DNA of 64,000 bases, from the NCBI GenBank assembly GCA_964020085.1, contig OZ026599.1:32728229-32792228 (forward strand). Direction: 5' to 3'. A model generated the notes under the pieces. The model saw only the letters and a list, made by a program, of their open reading frames with translations. It made no database searches and was not told where the DNA came from. The position numbers and the translations under genes were made by a program. How positions within the stretch are numbered: position 1 is the stretch's first letter; each line of letters begins with the position of its first letter. This stretch comes from Micromussa lordhowensis. Taxonomy: Eukaryota; Cnidaria; Anthozoa; Scleractinia; Lobophylliidae. Positions 56,401 through 64,000 of the stretch are shown here, in pieces.

Positions 56401-58854
56401 CCCTCTTGGTGTCGGATTCCGCATTTTGGAAAATCTGAGAAAATTAAAGTAGAATTAGTTTTTGGGAAGATAATTTTCTATGTACTAAGAATGGAATTAA
56501 CAATAATTGACTGTATCGCTGCATTAAATAAAATTCTGTAACTTATTATTTTTGTGGGCTGTAGTCGGGGCTTGTCGGAATACCGTCGGTAAAATCGTAG
56601 CCACTTCGATCGGATCCCGACTTCAGGAATCCACCGAGCACGCAGTTTTGATGAAGTATCCTTATGAAGACAAAGTTTTAGAGACCTCGCGCCACCCTCG
56701 TTCCCAGGCTATTTCTCCTCTGCCACCCCCAACGACAAAGGGAGGCAGAGAAGAGAGGACCTGGGAGCGGGGTTGACCTCCTGCCATTTCTAGTTGACAC
56801 TAAACGAATCTAAATGTCTTTTGTTTCCCTCGGGGATGATTTATCGAAGTCGGAAGGCCATTTGATGCTCCATAAGAGTGATTTAGCGGGAAGAGTCTAA
56901 AACACCAAATTATAGCCGACAAACTGAACAGGCTTGTTCTACAAAACGGTAATCGTTAGTCATAAAATGTGATATAAAGGCCTTTGACTAAACAGCTCAC
57001 CTCGCGTGCAGCCGTAAATCTCCATTCTAAGAGCAATCGCACCATGCCACTCTATTGGTTTGATTCTCAGAAACCGCGCCATTTTTGGCTCCTCCAGTTC
57101 AGAAGTAACGATCTCGTGCTTATTTTTGCTGCCTTCAAAAACCTAGGGAAGAAATTTGCCCCTTTTTAATACTGCGCAGGATATTCAGTTTTATAAAACT
57201 TCACTATTATTAGTGAAAAGTATTGTGTAGGTTTGGGTTAGGGTTAGAAATCAAAAACAAAGAAATTGAGGAAATCTTTTTATACAGTATTTCCGTATTT
57301 TCAAGATAACATTCAGAATTTCAAAAGTTTTCCTTAGCCTGCAATAAGCGGGTTCTCTTGTTTGAATTTCGCGGGCATGGGTGTCACACAAGTAAATCAT
57401 GACTTGTCATGCTCAACCTGGTTGCCGGGCTCTCTCATCTTCGGAGGGCGGGAAGATGAGAGACCCTAAGGACGAGGTTGTGTCATGCTTTGTATCAGCG
57501 CGCGTTCCGTTAGCTCTCTCGTCTGGTAAAGACTGCGTCACGTGTAATGCGCTTTAGCCAATCAGATACAAACATGTATGCTGAGGTGTTTCTTCAGTTT
57601 TAGCCAATTAAAAGCAAAGCCAAAACCGATTTCCCGCGCTTGACGCCCTTCGCGCGTGTTTACTCGAGTTCTGATTGGTTCACTGCGTTTGTCGCGACTT
57701 GTAATTGACAATCTATTTGGTAAAGTTTAGATTAATGCAGGAACGTATGCAAGGTAAGAGAGCTGTTCCAAAGTTAATCCCTCTCATGTCATTTTTAGAC
57801 ATGGTGCCCAGTTCGTCCGCAGTTAATGTTATGATGCGCGATGAGTGAATATTTTCGTTGAGGATGAAAATTCGCGTGGAATCGAATGAGCTTTACACCT
57901 GACCAAAATCCGCGTCAAAGGACTGGCTATCTTTTATATCCTCCTGGCAATTTCGAAACCGAGAGAGACCTAAAAATAACTTGAAAGGGATTACCTTGGG
58001 AATAAAGCTTATGGAGCGTTTTCATTCACCTGGCCAGCAACCATTCAATTTTATTGTAACAAAAGATTGTGTTTACATTAGAAAATAGTTCATCTCCCGC
58101 ACAACTGGTTTGGGACACGGGGGTACTCTTTATAATGGCCTATATGGAGAGGCTCTACCCGAAAGGAAGGGTAGGGATTTCACAAGCGGAGGTATATGAA
58201 AGGGTAGCGAAATTGGAGTATCTTGACTCCCGCCAGAACACGAACTGAACAAATAAGACTTATTTTGTGATTAGCATCTCTTCTAGTAATGCTTAGTGTT
58301 CTCCCATAATATTGTTCTTTACTTCATTCCAAGGGTTTAGAAAAGGGATGCAGTGTTCTAAAGTAGGCATGTGAAAGAGGTACCTTTTTCAAGGAGTAAC
58401 TTTTCTGTCAAAAGGGTAAGGGGTTGAAACTCGGGGCAGAGCCTCCTAGTATAAAACTTTCTAGAGTAGTTCCCCAGGGTTTGGGACACCAACATGGCTG
58501 CCGTGACGTCATGTGAAAACACTCTATATACCCTTCAGCCTCTCTTATACTTACTAAATACCTCAGAACCATCCTCCCAGCTCTTAGCGTCCAAGCTAAA
58601 TGACAACGAGTACTTTGACACCCAGAATTCGTTTATGGGATGCCCCTGAATGGCGACCGCTGACACGTTAGTTTCGTCTTCGAAATGAATCTGCAAAAAT
58701 TGATTGGCGCTTTGAATCAGCGGCATCCACGCTCCGTTACCACGGAGACGTGCTCGCGCAGGATCGTGTTGAAGGTCGCGAATAGAGGAGGCGGTAATGG
58801 CCGCGTCTTGAATCCAGTGAGTTTGCACGCCGAGTTCACTGTTGCATAACGATT
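49680..58854 (-). CDS. mosaic polyserase: discoidin domain plus four trypsin-like modules (5' end missing)
   Basis: My model joins 58562-58854, 57001-57142, 55640-56434, 53770-54540, 51161-51931 and 49680-50431 on the minus strand. The discoidin domain spans the first two exons, joined in phase 0. Every protease module then starts and ends in phase 1, with acceptors before 'G-Y-P-x-C-G' and donors (GGTATGC or GGTATGT) just after 'IE(S/N)T(I/L)xG'. Only the last module lacks such a donor and ends in a true stop (TAG at 49680-49682). The visible part is about 1174 residues. A signal-peptide exon must lie further right (phase 1) but was not found. The alternative is four separate genes, each using a stop 13-20 bases into what I call an intron; against this, no signal peptide exon lies between modules. 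Likely a secreted or surface-attached protease. Confidence 0.72.
51161..51931 (-). CDS. module 3: trypsin-like protease domain
   Basis: Short linker with GVRPVPSISS, activation site R-IVGGREARP, then catalytic His (TSAHC), Asp (GDYDIAVIK) and Ser (GDSGGP). The residue six before the Ser is Asp, as in proteases that cut after Lys or Arg. It continues open through the donor to a stop at 51141. It is almost identical to module 2 in the body of the exon, with different introns on each side. Confidence 0.95.
52324..52552. mobile_element. repeat of the GGGGGTACTCC-type family
   Basis: Starts GGGGGATAAAAACCTTATAT, goes through TATATAGGCATGTGCGGCCC and repeated TCATAAATAG phrases, and ends TGGGAGTACCCCAGC. 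Relatives lie at 12819-13250 and 58119-58477. Confidence 0.65.
52838..53482 (+). mobile_element. LINE ORF2 3' end, antisense in the protease gene
   Basis: An open frame reads KFTYLGSVLCQDGG, then SVLSTLLYGSECW-type sequence (SCVLSTLLYGSECW), RRWRWIGHVMRK, RGRPKTTWRRTVG and a stop at 53457-53459. This is the C-terminal part of a non-LTR reverse transcriptase ORF. The 3' end has GATGATGATGAT, which fits RTE-like elements; the clade is my inference. Nothing of the catalytic RT core is present, so it is 5'-truncated. Confidence 0.85.
53770..54540 (-). CDS. module 2: trypsin-like protease domain
   Basis: Same layout as module 3: linker GVRPVPSISS, activation site R-IVGG, His (TSAHC), Asp (GDYDIAIIK), Ser (GDSGGP), Asp at the base of the specificity pocket (KDACTGDS). 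The frame runs open to a stop at 53753, past a strong donor GGTATGT. Two N-glycosylation sites (NGT, NET) are shared with module 3. Confidence 0.95.
54541..55639. other. intron between modules 1 and 2, with a young SINE
   Basis: Apart from the SINE at 55195-55509 it holds a short repeat of ACTATCA phrases near 54740-54790. No exon or signal peptide recognised. Confidence 0.45.
55195..55509 (+). mobile_element. tRNA-derived SINE with perfect target-site duplication
   Basis: A 15-base direct repeat, TAAGATTTAGTTTGT, flanks the element exactly (55180-55194 and 55510-55524). The head is tRNA-like: TGGCCTCATGGTTAGTGCGC (A-box), an anticodon arm CTCGA-CTCCGGA-TCGAG giving an Arg(CCG)-like anticodon, and GGTTCGAGCCC (B-box). 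The body is shared with 3640-3955 and 33536-33763. It is the best-preserved copy here and sits antisense in a protease-gene intron. Confidence 0.93.
55640..56434 (-). CDS. module 1: trypsin-like protease domain with a polybasic activation site
   Basis: Begins DFPKCGIRHQEGN, then a basic activation site RRRR-IVGGSEARP. Catalytic His (TAAHC), Asp (GDYDFALYH) and Ser (GDSGGP) are all present, and Asp six residues before the Ser predicts cutting after Lys or Arg. It is more diverged from modules 2 and 3 than they are from each other. The frame stays open past the donor to a stop at 55617. Confidence 0.95.
57001..57142 (-). CDS. second exon of the discoidin (F5/8 type C) domain
   Basis: Phase 0 in, phase 1 out. 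Encodes VFEGSKNKHEIVTSELEEP, ARFLRIKPIEW and IALRMEIYGC, the typical end of the domain with its closing cysteine. It joins directly to protease module 1. Confidence 0.9.
58013..58530. mobile_element. MITE-like element interrupted by another repeat
   Basis: The left part (GCGTTTTCATTCACCTGGCC, TTTTATTGTAACAAAAG, CTGGTTTGGGACAC) and right part (GACACCAACATGGCTGCCG, GTCATGTGAAAACACTC) together match the layout of 23029-23221. The 359 bases between are a separate insertion. Confidence 0.6.
58119..58477. mobile_element. nested GGGGGTACTC-type element with 12-bp target-site duplication
   Basis: Flanked by GGTTTGGGACAC at 58107-58118 and at 58478-58489. The ends read GGGGGTACTC and, in reverse complement, CTGGGGAACTACTC. 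It belongs to the family seen at 52324-52552. The host family has related phrases inside it, so part of the flanking match could predate the insertion. Confidence 0.6.
58562..58854 (-). CDS. first exon of the discoidin (F5/8 type C) domain
   Basis: Phase 1 in, phase 0 out. Encodes SLCNSELGVQTHWIQDAAI, then ARLRGNGAWMPLIQSANQFL, QIHFEDETNVSAVAIQG and YSLSFSLDAKSWEDGSE. The opening cysteine and the W-P and F-L-Q-I patterns are typical. Such domains bind glycans or membrane lipids at the cell surface. The preceding signal-peptide exon was not found. Confidence 0.9.
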
Positions 58855-59496
58855 CTGCAAAGGGAAAAATGTCTTGTATTTTAAATTTTTACTAAATTAG
58901 TCTCCTGATGTCCACAAGACTCAGGGAAATTTTGACAACTTGTTCAGAAAACCAGAAATTTATATCCAAAGTCTTGTCTTCAAGAACCCTTACGTAATCT
59001 ACACTATTTTTTTAATAAACAATATTGTTTTCCTGCCGAGGCTGAGTATTCTTATTTTCTGCCGATTTTAGGCTGAAAATATTCTTGCGAATATTCTTAT
59101 TTATTTGGTGTCTAAACAAAGTAATTTTGAAGCGAGTCTGAGGTATTAAGAAAGAATCCACCAGAAGTTCGAGTAACAAGTGGACAAACACTTTGTACCA
59201 AGATTATTCACACCGTATTGCAAACTTCTTTGCGACTGTTTTAAATATCTTCTCAAAAGAAATAATTTCCAACATCACCAAATGTCGAAAACAAATTTTG
59301 AAGTTCATAAGAAACACTTGAAAGTACTGGTGAAATGAAACTGATGTTGAAATTTTTACCTGTGGTTGCACAATTTCTCCGACTTCTAAAATTTATTTTC
59401 TCGAGATTCCATGGGAAACTGTCTTTGGTGTTATTTCAGGCTACTATCTATAGCTTTCGCTTTTAGAAAATGCAAAAAGGTTTTTATTGCCAACGA
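58855..59496. other. upstream of the discoidin exon, nothing recognised
   Basis: Should hold intron and possibly the missing 5' exon of the protease gene. No minus-strand ATG with a hydrophobic run followed by a phase-1 donor was found. Confidence 0.4.
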
Positions 59497-59524
59497 GCCA
59501 GCCGAGCGAAGACGCTCGGCTGGC
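59497..59524. repeat. perfect 12-bp-stem hairpin
   Basis: GCCAGCCGAGCG, a four-base AAGA loop, then CGCTCGGCTGGC. Very GC-rich against an AT-rich background. Confidence 0.9.
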
Positions 59525-59764
59525 GAGGCGGCAGAGAATAGTGCCGCGCGAAGAATGGCGTATGCGAAAAAATTCTCGATCGAGCTCTGAAAAGTGTAAC
59601 TGTAAGGTGTAAGATGTAACAATGGCTCAGTTTGAGCCAATTGCAAGGACGGAACTATTCGAGCTATTGTAGTTTTTAGCCAATCAGGAGGCGCGTTACA
59701 TCTAGACTTGTCTCTTGGAATATCATTGTTTTCTTTGCTGTTGTGTTTATCCAACTGTGAACAA

Positions 59765-60290
59765 TTTCATAGTCTCAGAACATATCGAACCAGCGTGTTT
59801 CCTCTCTCACTTTATCGAAATGAAAGTTCAATTGGGGAGCGTACCCTTTACAAAACTCTTCTTCTAATTCGAATATTCAGGAAAACTGTTAGACAAGAGC
59901 AAATCTAAGACACAAAATCGACATGGAAACGAACCAGCGTGTTCACCACGGAATTGAACGAGCGTGTTCATGAATCGAAACAGTGTATTCCTTTTCTGAC
60001 TTCTCTGTTTACCTATATCGAACTGAAAGTTCCATCGGGCAGCTTTTTTGGAAAGATTGCGTTCACCAGTCGAACCACTAGAGCAAATCCAGTGTTGAAA
60101 TCTAGCATATCGAACTGAAGGTTGAGTCGGCAGTGTTTCCGAACAGAACTGAACGAGCGTGTTTATCATACAGTCGAATCCAGTGTTCAAAACACAAATC
60201 GGATCAAAACGAGTCGTGTTCATCAATCAAACTAGCGTGTTCACTTTCAGTTTGACTTTGCCCATCATATTGAACTGAAAGTTCGACTGA
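59765..60290. repeat. degenerate array of GAACxAGCGTGTTC and TCGAACTGAAAGTTC phrases
   Basis: GAACCAGCGTGTT or GAACGAGCGTGTT recurs at about 59783, 59931, 59955 and 60146, and ATCGAACTGAAAGTTC or variants at about 59813, 60016, 60109 and 60270. Order and spacing are irregular, so it is an eroded array and not a clean satellite. Confidence 0.6.
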
Positions 60291-60641
60291 GCAGCGATAC
60301 ATTCCAATACTCTTGATATTAAGGGATTGCGTGACGAACGTTACCTGCCGGTAAACGCGTTATAATTTTCTCTCGGTAATGTTTGCAGCAGAAGAGAACC
60401 AAAAATCCGTTATGCTGTATAAATAAACCCCTTATTATAGCACAAATTATTCGCTCGTTGGCACTCTATCGATAGGTATAACTAGTTGTACTTAAAATTA
60501 TTCTGGTACTGGGTTTTTGTCCACAGAAAACCAAAATTACTCGATCCCTTTTCGGATTTCGTCTTAAAACCTGATATGACGTGCATAACAAGCATTGAAT
60601 ATGCGGTTTGTGTTGTTTTTGTTGCGTTTTGGCTAGTTATA

Positions 60642-60784
60642 GGCCATTTCCGAGTTCCCTTGTCTAAGTGCGAACCATTCTTGAAAACGAGTTTGATTTG
60701 CATGAAAATGAACTTGTACGGCGGAACTCTCGTTCGCACTTAGCCTCGTTTTGACACCGAGGCAAAGGTGAATCGGAAATGGCC
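60642..60784. mobile_element. MITE with GGCCATTTCC termini, second copy
   Basis: The ends GGCCATTTCCGAGTTCCC and, in reverse complement, GGCCATTTCCGATTCACC match the copy at 48935-49086. TA flanks the left end; the right side reads CA. Confidence 0.65.
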
Positions 60785-63433
60785 CATTGTATTGTATTTA
60801 CAAATGTTCAACACAGAAAATTATATTCTTTTCAAACTCTCCGCCTCAGGTTTATTCTAAAAATTTTGCAAATTTCAGTCTCGATATTCTTATAAAGCAT
60901 ATTCGTATAAAAAAGAAAGCTGAGTGTTTGCAACGAATTCAGACAATTAATCATGCATGAATAAATGAGTGACGAGACAATGCAAAAATTATTCCGCAAG
61001 CCCCTCAAGTGCAAGTTGTTCTGGGTTTTGGTTTTACCTGTATCTAAAGCTGGATCATGTCAAGTGGTAATTAATCGAGCAAGCCAATGCCAAAATAAAC
61101 ACTACAGGAGCATTTCCGCTGGCAGTGGCGTGTAAATAACTTTTACAAAGTCTGATAATTCCCTTGTGACATGTTATTAACCCTAAAGTAAACTGTGAAC
61201 TGATGCATTTAACACGAAGTTGTTTTCATAAGCTGAGAATTGTCATAATTTGAGCCTGAGCAAACGGCCAGGCTAGGGGATGTTGTAAAGCAACGATTTT
61301 TAGTTTCGAATCGACTAATGAAATTTACGGGCGACATTGTAAAAATACTGAAGGTGTTGAAAACGGAAAACGCTAGAGGAAACAAGTTTTAATTAAAATG
61401 CCAAGTTTGACAGAATTGATGGATTATTTAATATAAACACTGGAATAAATCACGAGAGGCTAGCGGTTCAACTAACGAGCGAGGAGAGAAACAAGACCTC
61501 GGAGAAAGAATTAAAAGAATTCTTTTACTTCTTTACGTTTCTGTGCCGAAAATATTTATCATGACTTGCGCTCACCTGAGGAGTGGATTGGAAATAAAAT
61601 TCTGGCTTCTCCAAACGTTGCCGCTTCTAATCACAGAGAAGAGATGAAGAATAAGTAATGTCAGAGATATACGGTAACAGCTTACAAATCTATTCTTAGC
61701 AACAATAAGATCTCCTTCGTTGGTTCAAACAGCCGGAATCTACACACAACTCATTGTGCGGTGATTAATCAACAATGTAATTAAAAATGCAAGCGAAGCG
61801 CACAATTTTTCTTACGAAACACATAAATCCTTAGAATAGAGCAGTGTATAAGCTTCTGGATCTGGCGTTCACGACCCGAGTTTGGACGTCTGCAAAACTA
61901 TGCTTCGTCCTGAGAAATCTCTAGTCGATCCGTCAGTATATAGTTCTATTATATATATGTTGTATATACAGCCATGCACCATGGAGACCAAGTTCATCGC
62001 CGTTTTTTTTTGCGGGACACGTACAGTGACACCTATACTAGCACCCTAGAAAATTTACATTAGCGTACAGATTCTGCCTCAATGAAAAGAGTTAATTACA
62101 GACCAATTGTACATACCGCTTATGAAGAGGCAGAGCAGAACTTCAAACCACATCATGGACTCAGAAACCGATTTACTGTGAAATCTCGTTGTTGTTGTAA
62201 TCGGTTTGAGTGGCCGAGTGTATACAGAAACAGCAGAAAACCACTTCTGTGCTTGTGTTTTGACAAAAGTAAACAGAAATTGAACCGAAAAATATGCGTG
62301 CACTAATGAAGTGGAAACTAATCAAAGATTATAAAATCCGTTTGAAATACAATACCTTTGCTGAGACACTTCACTTTGAAGACAATTAAAAAGTTAATAT
62401 CTTACGTCCTTGAAATGTTGCTAGGGAAAGTGTGCTTATCAGAAACAAAAAGATATTAAGGAAAACCGAACGTTCAGAAAATAAACCGTTGTGGCTACAC
62501 TAAACCTGCCCAAAAAAAGAATTTAAAGTCAGGATTAAGAGCCTGCACAGACGCCTACTATTGTTTCTGTAAAATGATTTTACGACGCGAAACAAAGGCA
62601 ATGTTAGAATTTTTGTCATTTGCATTACAACTAAAATTCCAACAAACATGCCTGTGAGGCAATTTCGGGGCAATTTTGAAGTTTCTACCCGAAATTACCT
62701 TGCATTCACGTTGGATTAGAATGTAACGCACGCGAGACACGCGGAAAGTCTGAAAAGTGATCACAAAACTGAAAGAAGAAAAGAAATTGGACTTCTTCAA
62801 ATAGTTTGTGAACAGGTTTTCCTGGTGCAGTATTACTGAGGGCGAAAAAAATAAAGAGGCGAGTGGAGCGATTTAATGCTTGCCGATTTTAGAAGGTTTA
62901 GATGGGGTATGACTGATTGCTGGAAATTGTTTAAAATTTTAACCAAGCTGAGAAACGGCCTGAAAGTATCCCCATGTAAACCCTCATTTCATGCGGTTTG
63001 TGTCCTAGCCCTATCTCTCAGGGCACTATTGCTCCAGGCAGCTATTAATTTGGAAATTGTTTTTGTCTTCGCTTTCTGACATATTACATACCACATTATT
63101 ATATGGCCAGCTCCTGAACCAAATTCTGCGCTGTGATTGGCTACCCGAGCGGGCAAGTTCGGCCGGAATACCAGCAGTGTCCCGCAAGAAAAATTTCCCC
63201 GAAAGCCCTGTAATAAATAAATCATTTATCGACCAATTTCGTCCGGTCAAGATGGCTGGATATTAGCCTCGATCTTTCATTTTCCGAGTTTATGAACCAT
63301 AAACATATAAAAGAACTTAACTAAGTCCAACCATCTTAACCATTCAAATTCATCAATGGCCGACTGGGAATGTAGCAAGGCATTATGGGTAAAAGTATTA
63401 TATTGCAAATGAATTCCCATCAGCTTCAGAGAA
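60785..63433. other. intergenic sequence without a supported gene
   Basis: Short ORFs on both strands lack motifs. On the minus strand 61575-61680 encodes a hydrophobic stretch (ISLTLLILHLFSVI) before a GTGAGC donor, but no ATG opens that frame and the phase does not fit the discoidin exon. Near 63120-63265 lie CCCGAGCGGGC and GGTCAAGATGGCTGGATATT, the latter shared with 7547-7665. Confidence 0.4.

Positions 63434-63507
<74 letters not shown>
63434..63507 (+). tRNA. tRNA-Asn (anticodon GTT)
   Basis: A 74-base gene folding as a full cloverleaf: acceptor GTCTCCG paired with CGGGGAC, an A-box TGGCGCAATCGGTTAGCGC, anticodon arm TTCGG-CTGTTAA-CCGAA with GTT at 63468-63470, and B-box GGTTCAAGCCC. 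A T-run at about 63510-63517 is a fitting RNA polymerase III terminator. Confidence 0.97.
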
Positions 63508-63512
<5 letters not shown>

Positions 63513-63947
63513 TTTTCTATTTCTTTTTCGGTTTATTTTCTTATCCTTGTTTTTAAAAGAAGGAAACATCAGGGACTTAAAAAAATTTGGAGATGTTTAA
63601 CGAACAAGCTTGTTCGTAGAAGTTTGAATTTTCATTACGATATATGATTATAAGACACTTTGTGGCATCCTGTATATTTTCTGTAGAGAGAAGGACAGTC
63701 GTTTTTGTATATGATATAGATCATAATGTTTTGGAGCGATTGAAGAGCAAGCCGTCACGATCTCGGAGAACTGAGAGTCCCTCTCGTCCCTCACTGATCA
63801 GCGGAGATAAAAATGTTGGTCAGCGGAACACCATTCTAGCGCGTTTGCGGGCAATTTCAAAATGGCGATCGACTCAGGATCGCGAAGGTCGCTAACGTTT
63901 TTGACAATCCTTGGTTTTCTTACAGCACAGAAACGTTAGTTGTTATC
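63508..63947. other. no supported gene
   Basis: AT-rich at first, then GC-richer from about 63740. An 83-codon ORF (63644-63895) has no recognised feature. The right part may be the promoter or first intron of a gene starting near the window edge. Confidence 0.35.
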
Positions 63948-64000
63948 ATGGATTCTGATAGCATTCGACGTCCTCCAAAACCAGCGCCTCAGTTTCCGAC
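63948..64000 (+). CDS. possible gene start, cut by the window edge
   Basis: An ATG in good context (TTATCATGG) opens MDSDSIRRPPKPAPQFP and runs off the window. A TTTTCTTACAG just upstream could be a splice acceptor ending a 5' UTR intron. There are too few residues to identify a family. Confidence 0.35.
   Translation, partial: MDSDSIRRPPKPAPQFP

Larger units (their letters stand above)
57143..58561. other. intron splitting the discoidin domain, repeat-filled
   Basis: Mostly occupied by the MITE-like element at 58013-58530 and its nested insert. A short palindrome-like pair, GCTCTCTCATCTTC and GAAGATGAGAGACC, lies near 57430-57465. No exon seen. Confidence 0.5.

Noticed and set aside
61575..61680. 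Hydrophobic minus-strand stretch followed by a GTGAGC donor as the missing signal-peptide exon of the protease gene
   Set aside because: The hydrophobic frame has no ATG before an upstream stop, and its donor phase does not fit the phase-1 discoidin exon.
63644..63895. 83-codon ORF near the right edge
   Set aside because: No motif or homology visible. It ends before a more plausible start codon at 63948.
1..64000. CRISPR arrays, bacterial operons, or integrated viral genes
   Set aside because: No regularly spaced direct repeats with unique spacers, no tightly packed operons with ribosome binding sites, and no viral structural or replication genes. All coding evidence is of eukaryotic spliced type or LINE-derived.

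Overview
The window reads as nuclear DNA of a cnidarian, most likely an anthozoan (coral or sea anemone). It is AT-rich and intron-rich, its extracellular domains sit on phase-1 exons, its GPCR genes lack introns, and it is crowded with tRNA-derived SINEs, foldback elements and dead LINE pieces. This placement is inference from gene style, not from a species marker.

Left part (1-32.3 kb): two paralogous secreted-protein genes lie head to head. The minus-strand gene (exons between 15365 and 7337, 316 aa) and the plus-strand gene (exons between 16879 and 32323, 358 aa) both encode a signal peptide, one six-cysteine SRCR domain and two tandem copies of a ~90-residue Cys/Trp module with the core GECW, which I cannot assign to a named family. 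Splice phases agree at every junction. An intronless class A GPCR (25808-26938, minus) lies inside the first intron of the plus-strand gene. Introns and flanks hold many foldback elements, and a 683-bp stretch occurs twice, apparently identical, at 1-683 and 8090-8772.

Middle (33-49 kb): a second intronless GPCR with biogenic-amine-receptor features (35198-36340, minus), then a giant coiled-coil gene (two exons, 2520 aa, 38987-48185) whose second exon alone is 7.45 kb. Its only visible intron holds a dead LINE reverse transcriptase and a piece of a foldback element.

Right part (49.6-59 kb): a minus-strand gene encodes an F5/8 type C (discoidin) domain followed by four trypsin-like modules. 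All modules sit on phase 1-1 exons, so they most simply form one mosaic 'polyserase'. The first three have complete catalytic triads; the last has lost all three catalytic residues and the activation site. The second and third are almost identical inside the exon but not at its ends, which suggests gene conversion.

The far right has a degenerate repeat array, short MITEs, a clean tRNA-Asn(GTT) gene at 63434 and the possible start of another gene at the window edge. SRCR proteins, a mosaic protease with a pseudoprotease, and receptors would fit surface recognition or extracellular proteolysis, but nothing in the sequence proves a shared pathway.
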